Positions 1-9,989 of a DNA stretch of 64,000 nt are shown here, one piece after another. Source of the DNA: an uncultured Porphyromonadaceae bacterium (GTDB taxonomy: Bacteria; Bacteroidota; Bacteroidia; Bacteroidales; Muribaculaceae); assembly GCA_947177575.1 (NCBI GenBank), contig CAMWVA010000003.1:1-64000 (forward strand), read 5' to 3'. The position numbers and the translations under genes were made by a program. The notes below the pieces were generated by a model. That model ran no database searches. It worked only from the letters and a program-made list of their open reading frames with translations, and was not told the DNA's origin. Numbering within the stretch: the stretch's first letter is position 1; each line of letters opens with the position of its first letter.

Positions 1-2
1 TG

Positions 3-413
3 TTAAATAATACTAAACAAATTAAAATCAATCCCATTCATATCGGGAAAGAAATTGAATCCCGTATGCATTACCTACGACTCTCAAAGTCGGAATTTGG
101 TCGAAAAATTGGCATACCCCAGCAGAATGTTAATCGTATTTTGGGCAAAGAGTCAATAGATACAGATAAACTTGTACGAATAAGCGAGGCTTTAAACTAT
201 AATTTCTTTGCCCTGTTTTGTAATGATGAAAGTGATACTTCATCCTGCTCCGAAGATACTGATGTGCAACATCCCACAGGTACCGCCGATTTAGCTGCCA
301 TAGAAAAAAAGGCTTTAATTCGTCAGCTAACGAGTGCAAACGAGATGATTGCCGAGAAAGAGAGAACAATCAAAATACTTATGTCCCAACTCAAAATTGA
401 TGTAGATAAGTAA
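3..413 (+). CDS. XRE-like helix-turn-helix protein; frame is open to the left window edge, so the start is uncertain (ORF track start at 66)
   Basis: Translation ...SKSEFGRKIGIPQQNVNRILGKESIDTDKLVRISEALNYNFFALF is HTH_3-like, with a C-terminal coiled-coil-like tail. Confidence 0.6.
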   Translation, partial: LNNTKQIKINPIHIGKEIESRMHYLRLSKSEFGRKIGIPQQNVNRILGKESIDTDKLVRISEALNYNFFALFCNDESDTSSCSEDTDVQHPTGTADLAAIEKKALIRQLTSANEMIAEKERTIKILMSQLKIDVDK

Positions 414-578
414 TGAATGTCTGTGAGTATAAAGTAGTATTTACAAAATTGGTTGTCAATAGCCGCGTTATAGACGCGTGTGACTACGATATAGTATTTT
501 TATAAAGAAACATGCTATTTGATAATCAATATTTTAATAAAGTCAGCTGTTGGGGACCACACTCCTGCCCCCGCCACC

Positions 579-605
579 AAAAGCCGACTTTATAAGTCGG
601 CTTTT
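579..605 (+). terminator. Rho-independent-type terminator
   Basis: AAAAGCCGACTT-TAT-AAGTCGGCTTTT perfect 12-bp hairpin followed by a T run. Confidence 0.8.
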
Positions 606-638
606 TTTATTGTTTTAATCTTATAAAGATTTAGCGAT

Positions 639-1310
639 ATGGAAGTAGTTTACGAAGATAATCACATCATAATAGTTAATAAAGCTGCCGGAGAAATTGT
701 ACAGGGTGACAAAACGGGAGACCGTCCCCTATCCGAGGAAGTAAAGGATTATCTCAAACAGAAGTACAATAAACCCGGTAACGTATTCTGCGGTGTCGTG
801 CACCGTATAGACAGGCCTGTTGCGGGTCTTGTGATATTTGCCAAAACATCAAAGGCTCTGACTCGTCTTAATGATATGCTACGCGAGGGCAAAATACATA
901 AGACTTATTGGGCATTGGTCGAGGGACATCGTATGCCACCTGAAGATGAAATAGAGTCACTTCTTATCAGTGACGGTCGGCTTAACAAAACTTTCGTTGC
1001 TGAACACCCGGCTCCTGATGCCAAACTGTCACGACTGCGCTACAAAACCATAGCGACAGGCGACCGTTACACTCTTCTTGAAGTCGAACTGCTCACCGGC
1101 CGCAAACATCAGATACGTGTTCAGTTATCTTCTACAGGCACCCCTATCAAGGGTGATCTCAAATATGGCGCCCGGCGCAGTAATCGCGACGGCGGCATCT
1201 CGCTCCTCGCACGCCGCATCGAGTTTGAGCACCCGGTGTCACACCAGCCTGTCGTAGTTGAAGCAGCCCCCCTACCCGATATGCTCAAACTGCTCACCCC
1301 AGCATCCTGA
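639..1310 (+). CDS. RluA-family RNA pseudouridine synthase
   Basis: VVHRIDRPVAGLVIFAKTSKA active-site motif and LLTGRKHQIRVQL. Confidence 0.9.
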   Translation: MEVVYEDNHIIIVNKAAGEIVQGDKTGDRPLSEEVKDYLKQKYNKPGNVFCGVVHRIDRPVAGLVIFAKTSKALTRLNDMLREGKIHKTYWALVEGHRMPPEDEIESLLISDGRLNKTFVAEHPAPDAKLSRLRYKTIATGDRYTLLEVELLTGRKHQIRVQLSSTGTPIKGDLKYGARRSNRDGGISLLARRIEFEHPVSHQPVVVEAAPLPDMLKLLTPAS

Positions 1311-1317
1311 CGTTATT

Positions 1318-1537
1318 GCGAGCTGAAGCTCGCTCACAGAACCAGGAGGCACAATATATATCATACTTCAAGCTACCGCAGGGGGTGTTAAAGCGAGCTG
1401 AAGCTCGCTCACAGAACCAGGAGGCACAATATGCATTATACCTCAAGCTACCGCAGGGGTGTTAAAGCGAGCTGAAGCTCGCACACAGGACCAGGAGACA
1501 CGCTGCCTCTTGGTTCTGTGTGCGAGCTTCAGCTCGC
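1318..1537. repeat. Intergenic palindromic repeat cluster: three direct units (about 75-bp period) plus one inverted copy
   Basis: GCGAGCTGAAGCTCGC at 1318-1333, 1393-1408 and 1467-1482; reverse complement GCGAGCTTCAGCTCGC at 1522-1537; shared flank C(T/A)CACAGRACCAGGAG(G/A)CA. Confidence 0.9.
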
Positions 1538-1559
1538 AATAATTCGCTTATAGCAGTAG

Positions 1560-3584
1560 TTACTTCTTAAGGAAGGCTCCTACCACATTGTAGATATTAT
1601 CAGTAGTATAGCCGAACTTCTCGTCGAGGACACCGGCGGGAGCACTGGCTCCGAAGCGCTCCATACCATACACCTCCCAGTCGCCTTTCATCACAGGATA
1701 AAGTGTAGCGGGCAGACCGGAAGTCAGACCGAAGATTTTTACGCCGTCAGGCATAACTTCAAGCTGATAGTCCTTAGGCTGCTCTTTGAAGAGACCTAAC
1801 GAAGGCATAGACACTACCTGGGCCTTAACGCCATCAGCGGCAAGACGGGCAGCGACACTACACAGCAGCGATACGTCACTGCCATTACCTACAAGCACTA
1901 TTTCAGGCTTTTCGGCCGGTATCACTACATAGCCGCCGCATTCGGCCTTACGGGCCTCTTTACGACGGTCAGCACCGGGTAAATCCTCAAGATTCTGACG
2001 TGAGAATATAAGCACAGTGGGACACTCCCAATTGTTCATAGCCAGACGATAAGCTTCAACAGTCTCGGCAGAATCAGCAGGCCGCAGAACCAAAGCGGCA
2101 CGATGGCCCTTAAGATTTTTCATCTGTTCGAGAAGACGTATCTGGGCTTCCTGCTCTATTGGCTCATGAGTAGGACCGTCTTCACCGACACGGAATGAGT
2201 CATGAGTATATATAAACTTGACAGGCAGTTCCATCAAGGCAGCCATACGGATAGCAGGCTTCATATAATCACTAAACACAAAGAAAGTACCGCAAGCACC
2301 TATAACGCCACCATGAAGAGCAATACCGTTCATGATGCAAGCCATTGTCAGTTCGGCAACGCCAGCCTGCAGGAAAGCACCGCTGAAGTCGCCTTTTATC
2401 AGCTCATGAGTCTTTTTGAGGAAGCCGTCAGTCTTATCACTGTTAGCAAGGTCGGCACTTGACACAACCATATTGCCCACATGCTCGGCAAGGAAGCTAA
2501 GAACTGCAGCCGAAGCGGCACGACTGGCCATATTTGGTTTAAGCTCAATTTTATCCCAGTCGAGTTCAGGCAGACGATTACCCATGTAGTCACCAAGAGT
2601 CTTAGCAAGTTCAGGATTTGCTTCAACCCACTTAGTCTCCTCAGCACGACGTTCAGCTACAATCTTTGTAAGTTCCTCGCGGCGCTGTGCGTAAAGCTCG
2701 CGTACGTCATCCCATATCTGCCAGGGGTTTTCCGGGTCGCCGCCAAGTGCAGCTACCGTAGCTTTTATGTCAGCACCGGCTTTGCTCAGAGGCTGACCGT
2801 GAGTAGAAATCTTACCTTCGATACTTGTACCGTCGGTAGCTACGCCACCACGCGCCATAACAGTATGGCCTATAATAAGAGTAGGACGTTCTTTTTCCTC
2901 ATGAGCTGTAGTCAGCGCACCGGCCATAGCCACAGGATCAGTTCCGTCCACTTCAAGTACATTCCAGCCCCATGTACGGTACTTGGCAGCTGTATCTTCG
3001 TCAGTCACATCTTCCACCATAGTGGACAGCTGCACATTATTCGAGTCATAGAACATTATAAGGTTGTGCAGACCGAGTTTACCGGCTATACGTCCGGCAC
3101 CCTGAGATACTTCCTCCTGTATGCCGCCGTCCGAAATAAAGGCATAAGTCTTGTGACTCCAGCTTTCACCGAAGCGGGCACAGAGAAAACGCTCAGCTAT
3201 AGCACAGCCCACAGCCATAACATGACCCTGGCCTAAAGGACCCGAACTATTATCGACACCACGTGCCACATCAAGCTCAGGATGTCCCGGTGTAACACTG
3301 TTCCACTGACGGAATTCTTTAAGCTCCTCGATAGTATAACGGCCTGTGAGCGCCAGTACTCCATAGAGCATGGGCGACATGTGGCCGGGATCAAGGAAGA
3401 ATCGGTCACGACCTATCCAATGCGGGTCGGCCGGGTCATAAACCATAAATTTCGAGAAGAGTACATTTACAAAATCTGAGCCGCCCATGGCGCCTCCGGG
3501 ATGGCCCGATTTGGCTTTCTCCACCATCTCGGCAATCAGCACACGCAGATTGTTGGCTGCGCGATCATAGATTTTTCTTTCCAT
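1560..3584 (-). CDS. tkt: Transketolase
   Basis: Full-length 674 aa; KSGHPGGAMGGSD, GPLGQGHVMAVG, THDSFRVGEDGPTHEPIEQ. Confidence 0.95.
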   Translation of the reverse strand: MERKIYDRAANNLRVLIAEMVEKAKSGHPGGAMGGSDFVNVLFSKFMVYDPADPHWIGRDRFFLDPGHMSPMLYGVLALTGRYTIEELKEFRQWNSVTPGHPELDVARGVDNSSGPLGQGHVMAVGCAIAERFLCARFGESWSHKTYAFISDGGIQEEVSQGAGRIAGKLGLHNLIMFYDSNNVQLSTMVEDVTDEDTAAKYRTWGWNVLEVDGTDPVAMAGALTTAHEEKERPTLIIGHTVMARGGVATDGTSIEGKISTHGQPLSKAGADIKATVAALGGDPENPWQIWDDVRELYAQRREELTKIVAERRAEETKWVEANPELAKTLGDYMGNRLPELDWDKIELKPNMASRAASAAVLSFLAEHVGNMVVSSADLANSDKTDGFLKKTHELIKGDFSGAFLQAGVAELTMACIMNGIALHGGVIGACGTFFVFSDYMKPAIRMAALMELPVKFIYTHDSFRVGEDGPTHEPIEQEAQIRLLEQMKNLKGHRAALVLRPADSAETVEAYRLAMNNWECPTVLIFSRQNLEDLPGADRRKEARKAECGGYVVIPAEKPEIVLVGNGSDVSLLCSVAARLAADGVKAQVVSMPSLGLFKEQPKDYQLEVMPDGVKIFGLTSGLPATLYPVMKGDWEVYGMERFGASAPAGVLDEKFGYTTDNIYNVVGAFLKK

Positions 3585-3804
3585 AAGTAGTTTATCTCGT
3601 AGGTATTTTTTTGGGGTTAACTCGTTTTTTCCCCTAAGGAGCAGATGAGTTTTAGTTATCGGAGTTGAGTCGCTGAATGTTTACGGGGAGAAATTTATCC
3701 CGTCGTCTGTACCCTGCCCGAGCAGTCACAGGCGAAGGGATTATATTTGTCCGATTCAGTCGTCCGTCATAACAGACAGACTGTCGGAAAACAATTATTA
3801 CAAC

Positions 3805-5334
3805 TTACAGATAAAGCTGTTCGTCAAGACTCGGTTCTTCTTCAACAGGTATATCTTTATTGACATTATGACAGCCTATAAGACTGTAATAAAGTAGATA
3901 AGCAAGCATAGCCACCACAAGCCAGTAAGAGACCATATAACCGCATGTATCGGCCAGCCAGCTCTGTATCAGAGGCATTATACCGCCGCCGACCACCATC
4001 ATCATAAAGATTCCGGAAGCCTGAGCCGTGTACTTGCCAAGTCCCTCGACAGCGAGATTGAAGATACCGCCCCACATCACAGATGTGCAAAGACCGCAAA
4101 GTACAAGGAACAGTGCGCTAATCGGCACAAGCGGACGGTCGAGACTTATCACCATATCGTCAGCAGTCTTGCCGAAACGTGATTCTATAGTCGCTTCATG
4201 AGCTGAAAGCACTTTAGCATCTTTGGTAGCCATAAAATTGTCGATTACATCCTGAGGAACATCTGACTCCACAAGTATTTGGGTAGTTTTCTGCACAGGG
4301 TCATAAACGAAATTAGGTACCTCTATCTTATTTTCACGCGAAGTAAAGATAGCTACTACAATAAAAATTATAGCAGCACTTGTGGCCACAACCATCTGTA
4401 TTTTTGTGGATACTTTACCCGAAATAGTACTCGATACCGTACGCCCCACAAGCATGAAGAACCAGTAGATAGCAACGATAACACCGGCTACTAACGAAGC
4501 TGCACCTGCTACTTCGGCACCATCGGCACCCGTATCAGACAGATAGAAGTTAAGTGTGCCGGGGATACCGACTTCAATACCTACATAAAAGAAGATACCG
4601 ATAACACCTAATACTGTATGACGGAAATTCCAAGGGCTATGAGTATAGGCCGGTTTTTTAGCACCGCCTTTCTGAAGATTAGGCTCGGGAATAGTAACGA
4701 ACAGAATGATAAAGAAAGCTACCACAAATACGCCCATAGCTATCCAGAGTAACGGAGCCACTACACTCATGGTAGTCTCTTTGGTAAGAACGCCGATAAG
4801 TGCACCTACAAAGAACGGAGTCAGTGTGCCGGACAGTGAATTAAGCGAACCACCGGCCTGAAGCAGCTGATTGCCTTTATTACCGCCGCCACCCAAAAGA
4901 TTAAGCATCGGGTTAACAACAGTATTGAGCATACATACGCAGAAACCGCATACGAAAGCACCAAGAAGATAGATGATGAAATTAAGGCTTACAAGTTCGG
5001 TCAGCATTACATTAGCGCCTACTCTGCTCGAGAGCCACTGTATAAACAGACCTACCACACCGATAGCCATAGCCCAAAGGGCAGTTTTCTTATATCCCAT
5101 TCTGACGAGCATGTTACCTGCCGGAATACCCATAAAAAGGTAAGCCAGGAAGTTCATCATGTTGCCCATCATACCGAGCACGGAATTACCGGCGAATTTA
5201 TTGCTCCATATCGTACCGATAGGAGCCGCGAGGTTGGTAACAAACGAAATCATCGCGAACAGGAAGAACATCGCGATAATTGGTAAAGTGTAATTTGGCT
5301 TTGGCACTGTTGCCGCCTGATTAGAATTAGCCAT
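3805..5334 (-). CDS. MFS transporter (FucP/sugar permease-like)
   Basis: 509 aa, about 12 TM segments; N-terminal GxxxG-rich MFS architecture. Confidence 0.75.
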   Translation of the reverse strand: MANSNQAATVPKPNYTLPIIAMFFLFAMISFVTNLAAPIGTIWSNKFAGNSVLGMMGNMMNFLAYLFMGIPAGNMLVRMGYKKTALWAMAIGVVGLFIQWLSSRVGANVMLTELVSLNFIIYLLGAFVCGFCVCMLNTVVNPMLNLLGGGGNKGNQLLQAGGSLNSLSGTLTPFFVGALIGVLTKETTMSVVAPLLWIAMGVFVVAFFIILFVTIPEPNLQKGGAKKPAYTHSPWNFRHTVLGVIGIFFYVGIEVGIPGTLNFYLSDTGADGAEVAGAASLVAGVIVAIYWFFMLVGRTVSSTISGKVSTKIQMVVATSAAIIFIVVAIFTSRENKIEVPNFVYDPVQKTTQILVESDVPQDVIDNFMATKDAKVLSAHEATIESRFGKTADDMVISLDRPLVPISALFLVLCGLCTSVMWGGIFNLAVEGLGKYTAQASGIFMMMVVGGGIMPLIQSWLADTCGYMVSYWLVVAMLAYLLYYSLIGCHNVNKDIPVEEEPSLDEQLYL

Positions 5335-5416
5335 AATCTTTAAGTTGAGTTGGTTTATGTTTTTTAGGGTTATTCTGTAGAGATATTCTGCTGGCCGCGG
5401 ATTCGGAACGGGATTC

Positions 5417-5424
5417 CAAAGTTA
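5417..5424 (-). promoter_or_regulatory. Bacteroidetes -7 element (TAACTTTG on minus strand) upstream of the MFS gene
   Basis: CAAAGTTA on plus strand; weak TTG-type -33 about 20 bp further upstream. Confidence 0.45.
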
Positions 5425-5495
5425 CACATTATTTCGTTGATTAACCAATTTCATTTCTATTTTTATCCTGATTTATCCGATTCGGGCTATATTTT

Positions 5496-6173
5496 CTAAG
5501 TATACTGCCGTTCTCCGAATATCGCGGTACCTACCCGTACCAGATTTGACCCTTCAGCCACAGCTATCGGCCAATCACCACTCATGCCCATTGATATTAC
5601 ATCGAAGCCACACAACTCATCGCCACATATACGATGCACCTCACCGAAAATATCAGCTATGGCTTTGAAATCGGCCCGCACACGGTCAGTGTCATCAGTA
5701 TTGGAAGCCATTCCCATAACACCGCATATATGTGTATTGGTAAGGTTACGGTAGGCATGACGACTGAAGTAATCAAGCAGTTCATCAGCTGAGAAACCGA
5801 ATTTTGTCTCCTCACGAGCCACATGTACCTGCATCAGAACACGGGTCACTACCCCGGCACGTCGGGATTCGGCATCAACAAGTTCAAGCAGACGTTCTGT
5901 ATCTATGCTCTCTATCATAGCCACCTTACCGACAAGTCGACGTACCTTATTAGTTTGCAGATGCCCTATGAAATGCCATTTTATATCGGAAGGAAGCACA
6001 GCTTCTTTTTCAAGAAGTTCGTTGACACGGCTCTCGCCGAATAGTCTCTGTCCGGCATCGTATGCCTCGCGTATAGCTTCGGCAGGATGGAATTTCGATA
6101 CGGCTACCAATCTAACGCCTTCAGGTAGCTCTGAATGAAGCCTACGTATCTCGGCTGCTATATCATGACTCAT
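5496..6173 (-). CDS. YggS/PLPBP-family PLP-binding protein
   Basis: VRLVAVSKFHPAEAI, FGESRVNELLEK, WHFIGHLQTNKVR, SMGMSGDWPIAVAEGSNLVRVGTAIFGER. Confidence 0.93.
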   Translation of the reverse strand: MSHDIAAEIRRLHSELPEGVRLVAVSKFHPAEAIREAYDAGQRLFGESRVNELLEKEAVLPSDIKWHFIGHLQTNKVRRLVGKVAMIESIDTERLLELVDAESRRAGVVTRVLMQVHVAREETKFGFSADELLDYFSRHAYRNLTNTHICGVMGMASNTDDTDRVRADFKAIADIFGEVHRICGDELCGFDVISMGMSGDWPIAVAEGSNLVRVGTAIFGERQYT

Positions 6174-6622
6174 GACTGCTTAGTATTTGGAGCGCTGAGA
6201 TCCAGCGGATAAACATCCATAAGCGGTGTCTCGGCTATCGAGGCTATTTCGTAATCACCTAAAGTGCCGGCCATACCCTGTTCAAAACAGTCAAGGGCAC
6301 CTTTGAAATCCGAGGCAGCTACCAATATAAAACTGGCCGTCTTTTTCTCAACACCTGTTTTCTCATCAGGAGTGATAAAATTAACTTTTACCATATAGTA
6401 CTTGTCAGCTGTCTCATCAAAGAATATTTCCGATATTTTAGTCTTTTTGACTGCCGAAATAGAGAAGTCGCCTGAAATAAAAGGTTTCACCTCTTCGATA
6501 ATACGGGCTTCCGCTTCCGTAAAGGTAAGGGCATCTACTAAATAGGGTTCGTTGACTTTCTTAACCATACCATTTTCCTGCATACGGTCATATTTCACTT
6601 TACATTCAAACCAAAGGGCCAT
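6170..6622 (-). CDS. DUF4494-like Bacteroidetes protein
   Basis: MALWFECKVKYDRMQENGMVKKVNEPYLVDALTFTEAEARI is characteristic of the family; overlaps the yggS start. Confidence 0.75.
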   Translation of the reverse strand: MALWFECKVKYDRMQENGMVKKVNEPYLVDALTFTEAEARIIEEVKPFISGDFSISAVKKTKISEIFFDETADKYYMVKVNFITPDEKTGVEKKTASFILVAASDFKGALDCFEQGMAGTLGDYEIASIAETPLMDVYPLDLSAPNTKQS

Positions 6623-6833
6623 TGTGTATGTCGGGTATTAGTGGAATTAATATCATTTTCCGGGTTGCCGTCCCCGAGGAGAGGTGTATGGCACAGTTTC
6701 CGAGAGTACGGAAACCATAATTTTTGTACAAAGTTACAAAATTTTTCGCCCCATGTTGTGTACATAACATTTTTTTAACTAACTTGCACACCAATTTTAC
6801 AACCTGCCTTCTCTCCGACTTGATTTCAACACC

Positions 6834-7136
6834 ATGTCTGAGCTCTTCACTACACTGCTGCAGCGCGGGCGTCATCTGTTTACCCGCATTGCCGACCTTT
6901 ACATCGACGGTTTCCGTAACATGACCGTCGGTCGTACACTTTGGGCCATAATAGGTCTTAAGTTAGTGGTATTTTTCCTAATAATGAAGCTGTGCTTCTT
7001 TCCTAACCTGCTGCAACGGGATTTTGACACCGATGATCAGCGTGCCGATCATGTACGTCATGAACTCACCTCACGCTCTGCCTCACAGCCCGTAGATTCG
7101 ACTATTTATCTAAAATCAAACTATACTAACCCCTAA
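6834..7136 (+). CDS. DUF4492-like small single-TM protein preceding cydAB
   Basis: LFTRIADLYIDGFRNMTVGRTLWAIIGLKLVVFFLIMKLCFFPNLL; 13 bp upstream of cydA. Confidence 0.75.
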   Translation: MSELFTTLLQRGRHLFTRIADLYIDGFRNMTVGRTLWAIIGLKLVVFFLIMKLCFFPNLLQRDFDTDDQRADHVRHELTSRSASQPVDSTIYLKSNYTNP

Positions 7137-7149
7137 CACTACTAAGACA

Positions 7150-8718
7150 ATGGAAGATTTAATGACAGTTGTCGATTGGTCGCGATGGCAATTCGCTCTG
7201 ACCGCCATCTACCACTGGCTCTTCGTCCCGCTGACGCTGGGTCTGTCGGTGATTGTGGCGATTATGGAGACTATTTATGTCCGCACCAATTCTCCGAAGT
7301 GGCTGGCCGCTACTAAGTTCTGGATGACCCTTTTCGGCATCAACTTTGCTATAGGTGTCGCCACCGGTCTGGTTCTCGAATTTGAGTTCGGTACCAACTG
7401 GAGTAACTATTCATGGTTTGTAGGCGACATCTTCGGCGCACCACTTGCTATAGAAGGTATAGTAGCCTTCTTTATGGAGTCTACCTTCGTTGCCGTCATG
7501 TTTTTCGGTTGGGACAAGGTAAGCCGCGGCTTCCATCTCACCGCTACATGGCTTACAGCCATAGGTGCTTCAATATCGGCTCTCTGGATTCTTGTGGCCA
7601 ACGCATGGATGCAATATCCTGCCGGCACAGAATTTGACCCTGTACAGATGCGTAACATCATGACCGACTTCTGGGCTCTCTTTTCAGGCGTGGCGGTCAA
7701 CAAGTTTTTCCATGCCGTATTCAGCGGCTGGGCACTTGCCGGTGTCTTCGTTATCGGTGTCAGCTGCTGGATGCTTTTCATCAACCGCAACACCGCCTTT
7801 GCCCAGCGCTCTATTAAAGTCGGCGCATGGACCGGACTGGCAGGTCTGTTGCTGACTATGTACACAGGCGACGGCTCAGCTGTCGAAGTAACCCGTTGTC
7901 AGCCTATGAAACTCGCTGCTATGGAAGGTCTGTATCACGGTTCATCCGAACAGAGTCTCGTAGCTTTCGGTCTCGTAAATCCTGACAAATCATGGAACAA
8001 TACCGAAGATGAATATCTCTTTGCTTTTGAAATTCCTTACGGTCTCTCGATTCTAGCTAATCACGACATGCACTCGTTCGTACCGGGTATAGCAGATATA
8101 ATCAACGGTGTCAGTGTCAATGCACAGGGTGATACCATTAATACTATCTCATACGCCGAACGTATAGCACGTGGTAAACAGGCACACGAAGCCCTGCGTC
8201 GTTTCGACATAGCACGCGCCAACGGTGATAAAACGGCTATGGCAGCCGCACAACAGGCGCTTCAGGCAGATTATCCGTATTTCGGTTACGGCTATTTCGA
8301 TTCTGTCGATGAAGCTATTCCTCCCGTAGGAGTTACTTTCTATTCATTCCGTATAATGGTAATATTGGGTTCATACTTCCTGCTGTTCTACGTATTGGTA
8401 CTTATCGGCGTCTACTATCGTGAATGGCTGTATCGTGCACGCTGGATGCAGGTTGTAGCTATACTGTCAGTACCCCTGATGTGGGTATGCTCCGAAGCAG
8501 GATGGATAGTTGCCGAGGTAGGTCGCCAACCTTGGACCGTACAGGACCTGTTACCTACACGAGCTGCTATCTCATCTCTTCCCGCTTCGTCGGTCATCAC
8601 TACTTTCTGGCTCTTCGCCGGTATTTTCACCATTCTGCTTATTGCTGAGGTCAGCATTATGATGCACCAGATAAGCATCCGCTCTTCTCAGGATTTAGAA
8701 ACCGCTAACACATACTGA
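7150..8718 (+). CDS. cydA: Cytochrome bd ubiquinol oxidase subunit I
   Basis: WSRWQFALTAIYHWLFVPLTLGLS, GDGSAVEVTRCQPMKLAAMEGLY, long Q-loop. Confidence 0.96.
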   Translation: MEDLMTVVDWSRWQFALTAIYHWLFVPLTLGLSVIVAIMETIYVRTNSPKWLAATKFWMTLFGINFAIGVATGLVLEFEFGTNWSNYSWFVGDIFGAPLAIEGIVAFFMESTFVAVMFFGWDKVSRGFHLTATWLTAIGASISALWILVANAWMQYPAGTEFDPVQMRNIMTDFWALFSGVAVNKFFHAVFSGWALAGVFVIGVSCWMLFINRNTAFAQRSIKVGAWTGLAGLLLTMYTGDGSAVEVTRCQPMKLAAMEGLYHGSSEQSLVAFGLVNPDKSWNNTEDEYLFAFEIPYGLSILANHDMHSFVPGIADIINGVSVNAQGDTINTISYAERIARGKQAHEALRRFDIARANGDKTAMAAAQQALQADYPYFGYGYFDSVDEAIPPVGVTFYSFRIMVILGSYFLLFYVLVLIGVYYREWLYRARWMQVVAILSVPLMWVCSEAGWIVAEVGRQPWTVQDLLPTRAAISSLPASSVITTFWLFAGIFTILLIAEVSIMMHQISIRSSQDLETANTY

Positions 8719-8723
8719 AAGTC

Positions 8724-9872
8724 ATGACACTCGAATATCTTCAGAATTATTGGTGGCTGCTCGTATCCATACTGGGCGGCATCCTGGTGTTTCTGCTCTT
8801 CGTACAGGGTGGACAATCAATGCTGCTCTCAACACGTTCAGCCGAACGCCGCGAACTCATAGTCAATTCTTTAGGACGTAAGTGGGAATTGACCTTTACC
8901 ACTCTTGTGGTATTCGGCGGTGCCGCCTTCGCTTCCTTCCCGCTATTTTATTCCACAAGTTTCGGTGGTGCCTACTGGCTATGGCTTATTATACTGTTCT
9001 CCTTCATACTTCAGGCTGTGAGCTATGAATTCCGCAACAAGCGTGGTAATATTTACGGTACAGGCACTTACGATTTGTTTCTTTTCCTTAACGGTCTTAT
9101 AGGTTGTGTACTGCTCGGTGTAGCCGTTGGTATGTTCTTCTTCGGCGGTGAGTTCACAGTTTCACGAGGCAGTTTGCTCGACAACACAGCCCCTGTAATC
9201 TCAAACTGGGCACCTTCACATGGATTTGAGGCAATGGCTGACTGGCGCAATCTCGTACTCGGTATCGCAGTGTTCTTCCTCGCACGCACTCTGGCCTGCC
9301 TGTACATGATTAACAACATAGATAATTATCCATATCGCGATTCACTGCGTCAGCGTTGTCTCATCTACGGAGGTTGCTTCCTTATCTTTTTCCTATGGTT
9401 CCTCGGTGTGCTTCTTACCACAACAGGATATGCCTATACTACTGACGATTTCGGCAACACCACTATTATACCTATAGGCTGTAAATACTTCTATAATTAT
9501 ATAGATCTCTGGTGGGCCGGTCTGACACTGCTCATCGGTGTGGGTCTTACCCTGTTTGGCTGGATAAGCACTGTGATGCGTCGCAATTACACATACGGTA
9601 TATGGCCGACCGGCTTCGGTGTGTTTCTTGTAGTAGCAAGTCTCTTCTGGGTAGCCGGCTACAATGACACTGCATTCTATCCTTCGACTATAGACCCTGA
9701 CTCATCGCTTACAATACGTAACGCCTCATCATCTCACTTTACTCTTACAGTGATGAGCTATGTGTCACTACTTATCCCTGTAGTGGTTCTGTACATCGCA
9801 TACGTATGGCACTGTATGGACCGCCGTAAAATAAGTATTGACGAACTTCGTACAGCCGATCATAAATATTGA
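8724..9872 (+). CDS. cydB: Cytochrome bd ubiquinol oxidase subunit II
   Basis: LQNYWWLLVSILGGILVFLLFVQGGQSML; 382 aa, follows cydA. Confidence 0.95.
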   Translation: MTLEYLQNYWWLLVSILGGILVFLLFVQGGQSMLLSTRSAERRELIVNSLGRKWELTFTTLVVFGGAAFASFPLFYSTSFGGAYWLWLIILFSFILQAVSYEFRNKRGNIYGTGTYDLFLFLNGLIGCVLLGVAVGMFFFGGEFTVSRGSLLDNTAPVISNWAPSHGFEAMADWRNLVLGIAVFFLARTLACLYMINNIDNYPYRDSLRQRCLIYGGCFLIFFLWFLGVLLTTTGYAYTTDDFGNTTIIPIGCKYFYNYIDLWWAGLTLLIGVGLTLFGWISTVMRRNYTYGIWPTGFGVFLVVASLFWVAGYNDTAFYPSTIDPDSSLTIRNASSSHFTLTVMSYVSLLIPVVVLYIAYVWHCMDRRKISIDELRTADHKY

Positions 9873-9912
9873 TGATACTTTTTTTGCGTATCAATTGTCA
9901 ATAACCAATCTG

Positions 9913-9949
9913 ACGGCCTCCGCCGACACACTGTGTCAGCGGAGGCCGT
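9913..9949 (+). terminator. Hairpin downstream of cydB
   Basis: ACGGCCTCCGC...GCGGAGGCCGT. Confidence 0.7.
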
Positions 9950-9989
9950 TACAGACCTCTACCGGTAAAAACTATATAAATTCTGTCAC

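Noticed and set aside
1318-1500. Regularly spaced direct repeats as a possible CRISPR array
   Set aside because: The intervals are near-identical between units (tandem repeat), only three copies, no cas genes, and the same core recurs as isolated copies 59 kb away.
2481-3236. 251-aa plus-strand ORF
   Set aside because: Fully antisense to transketolase; no recognisable motif; typical shadow ORF.
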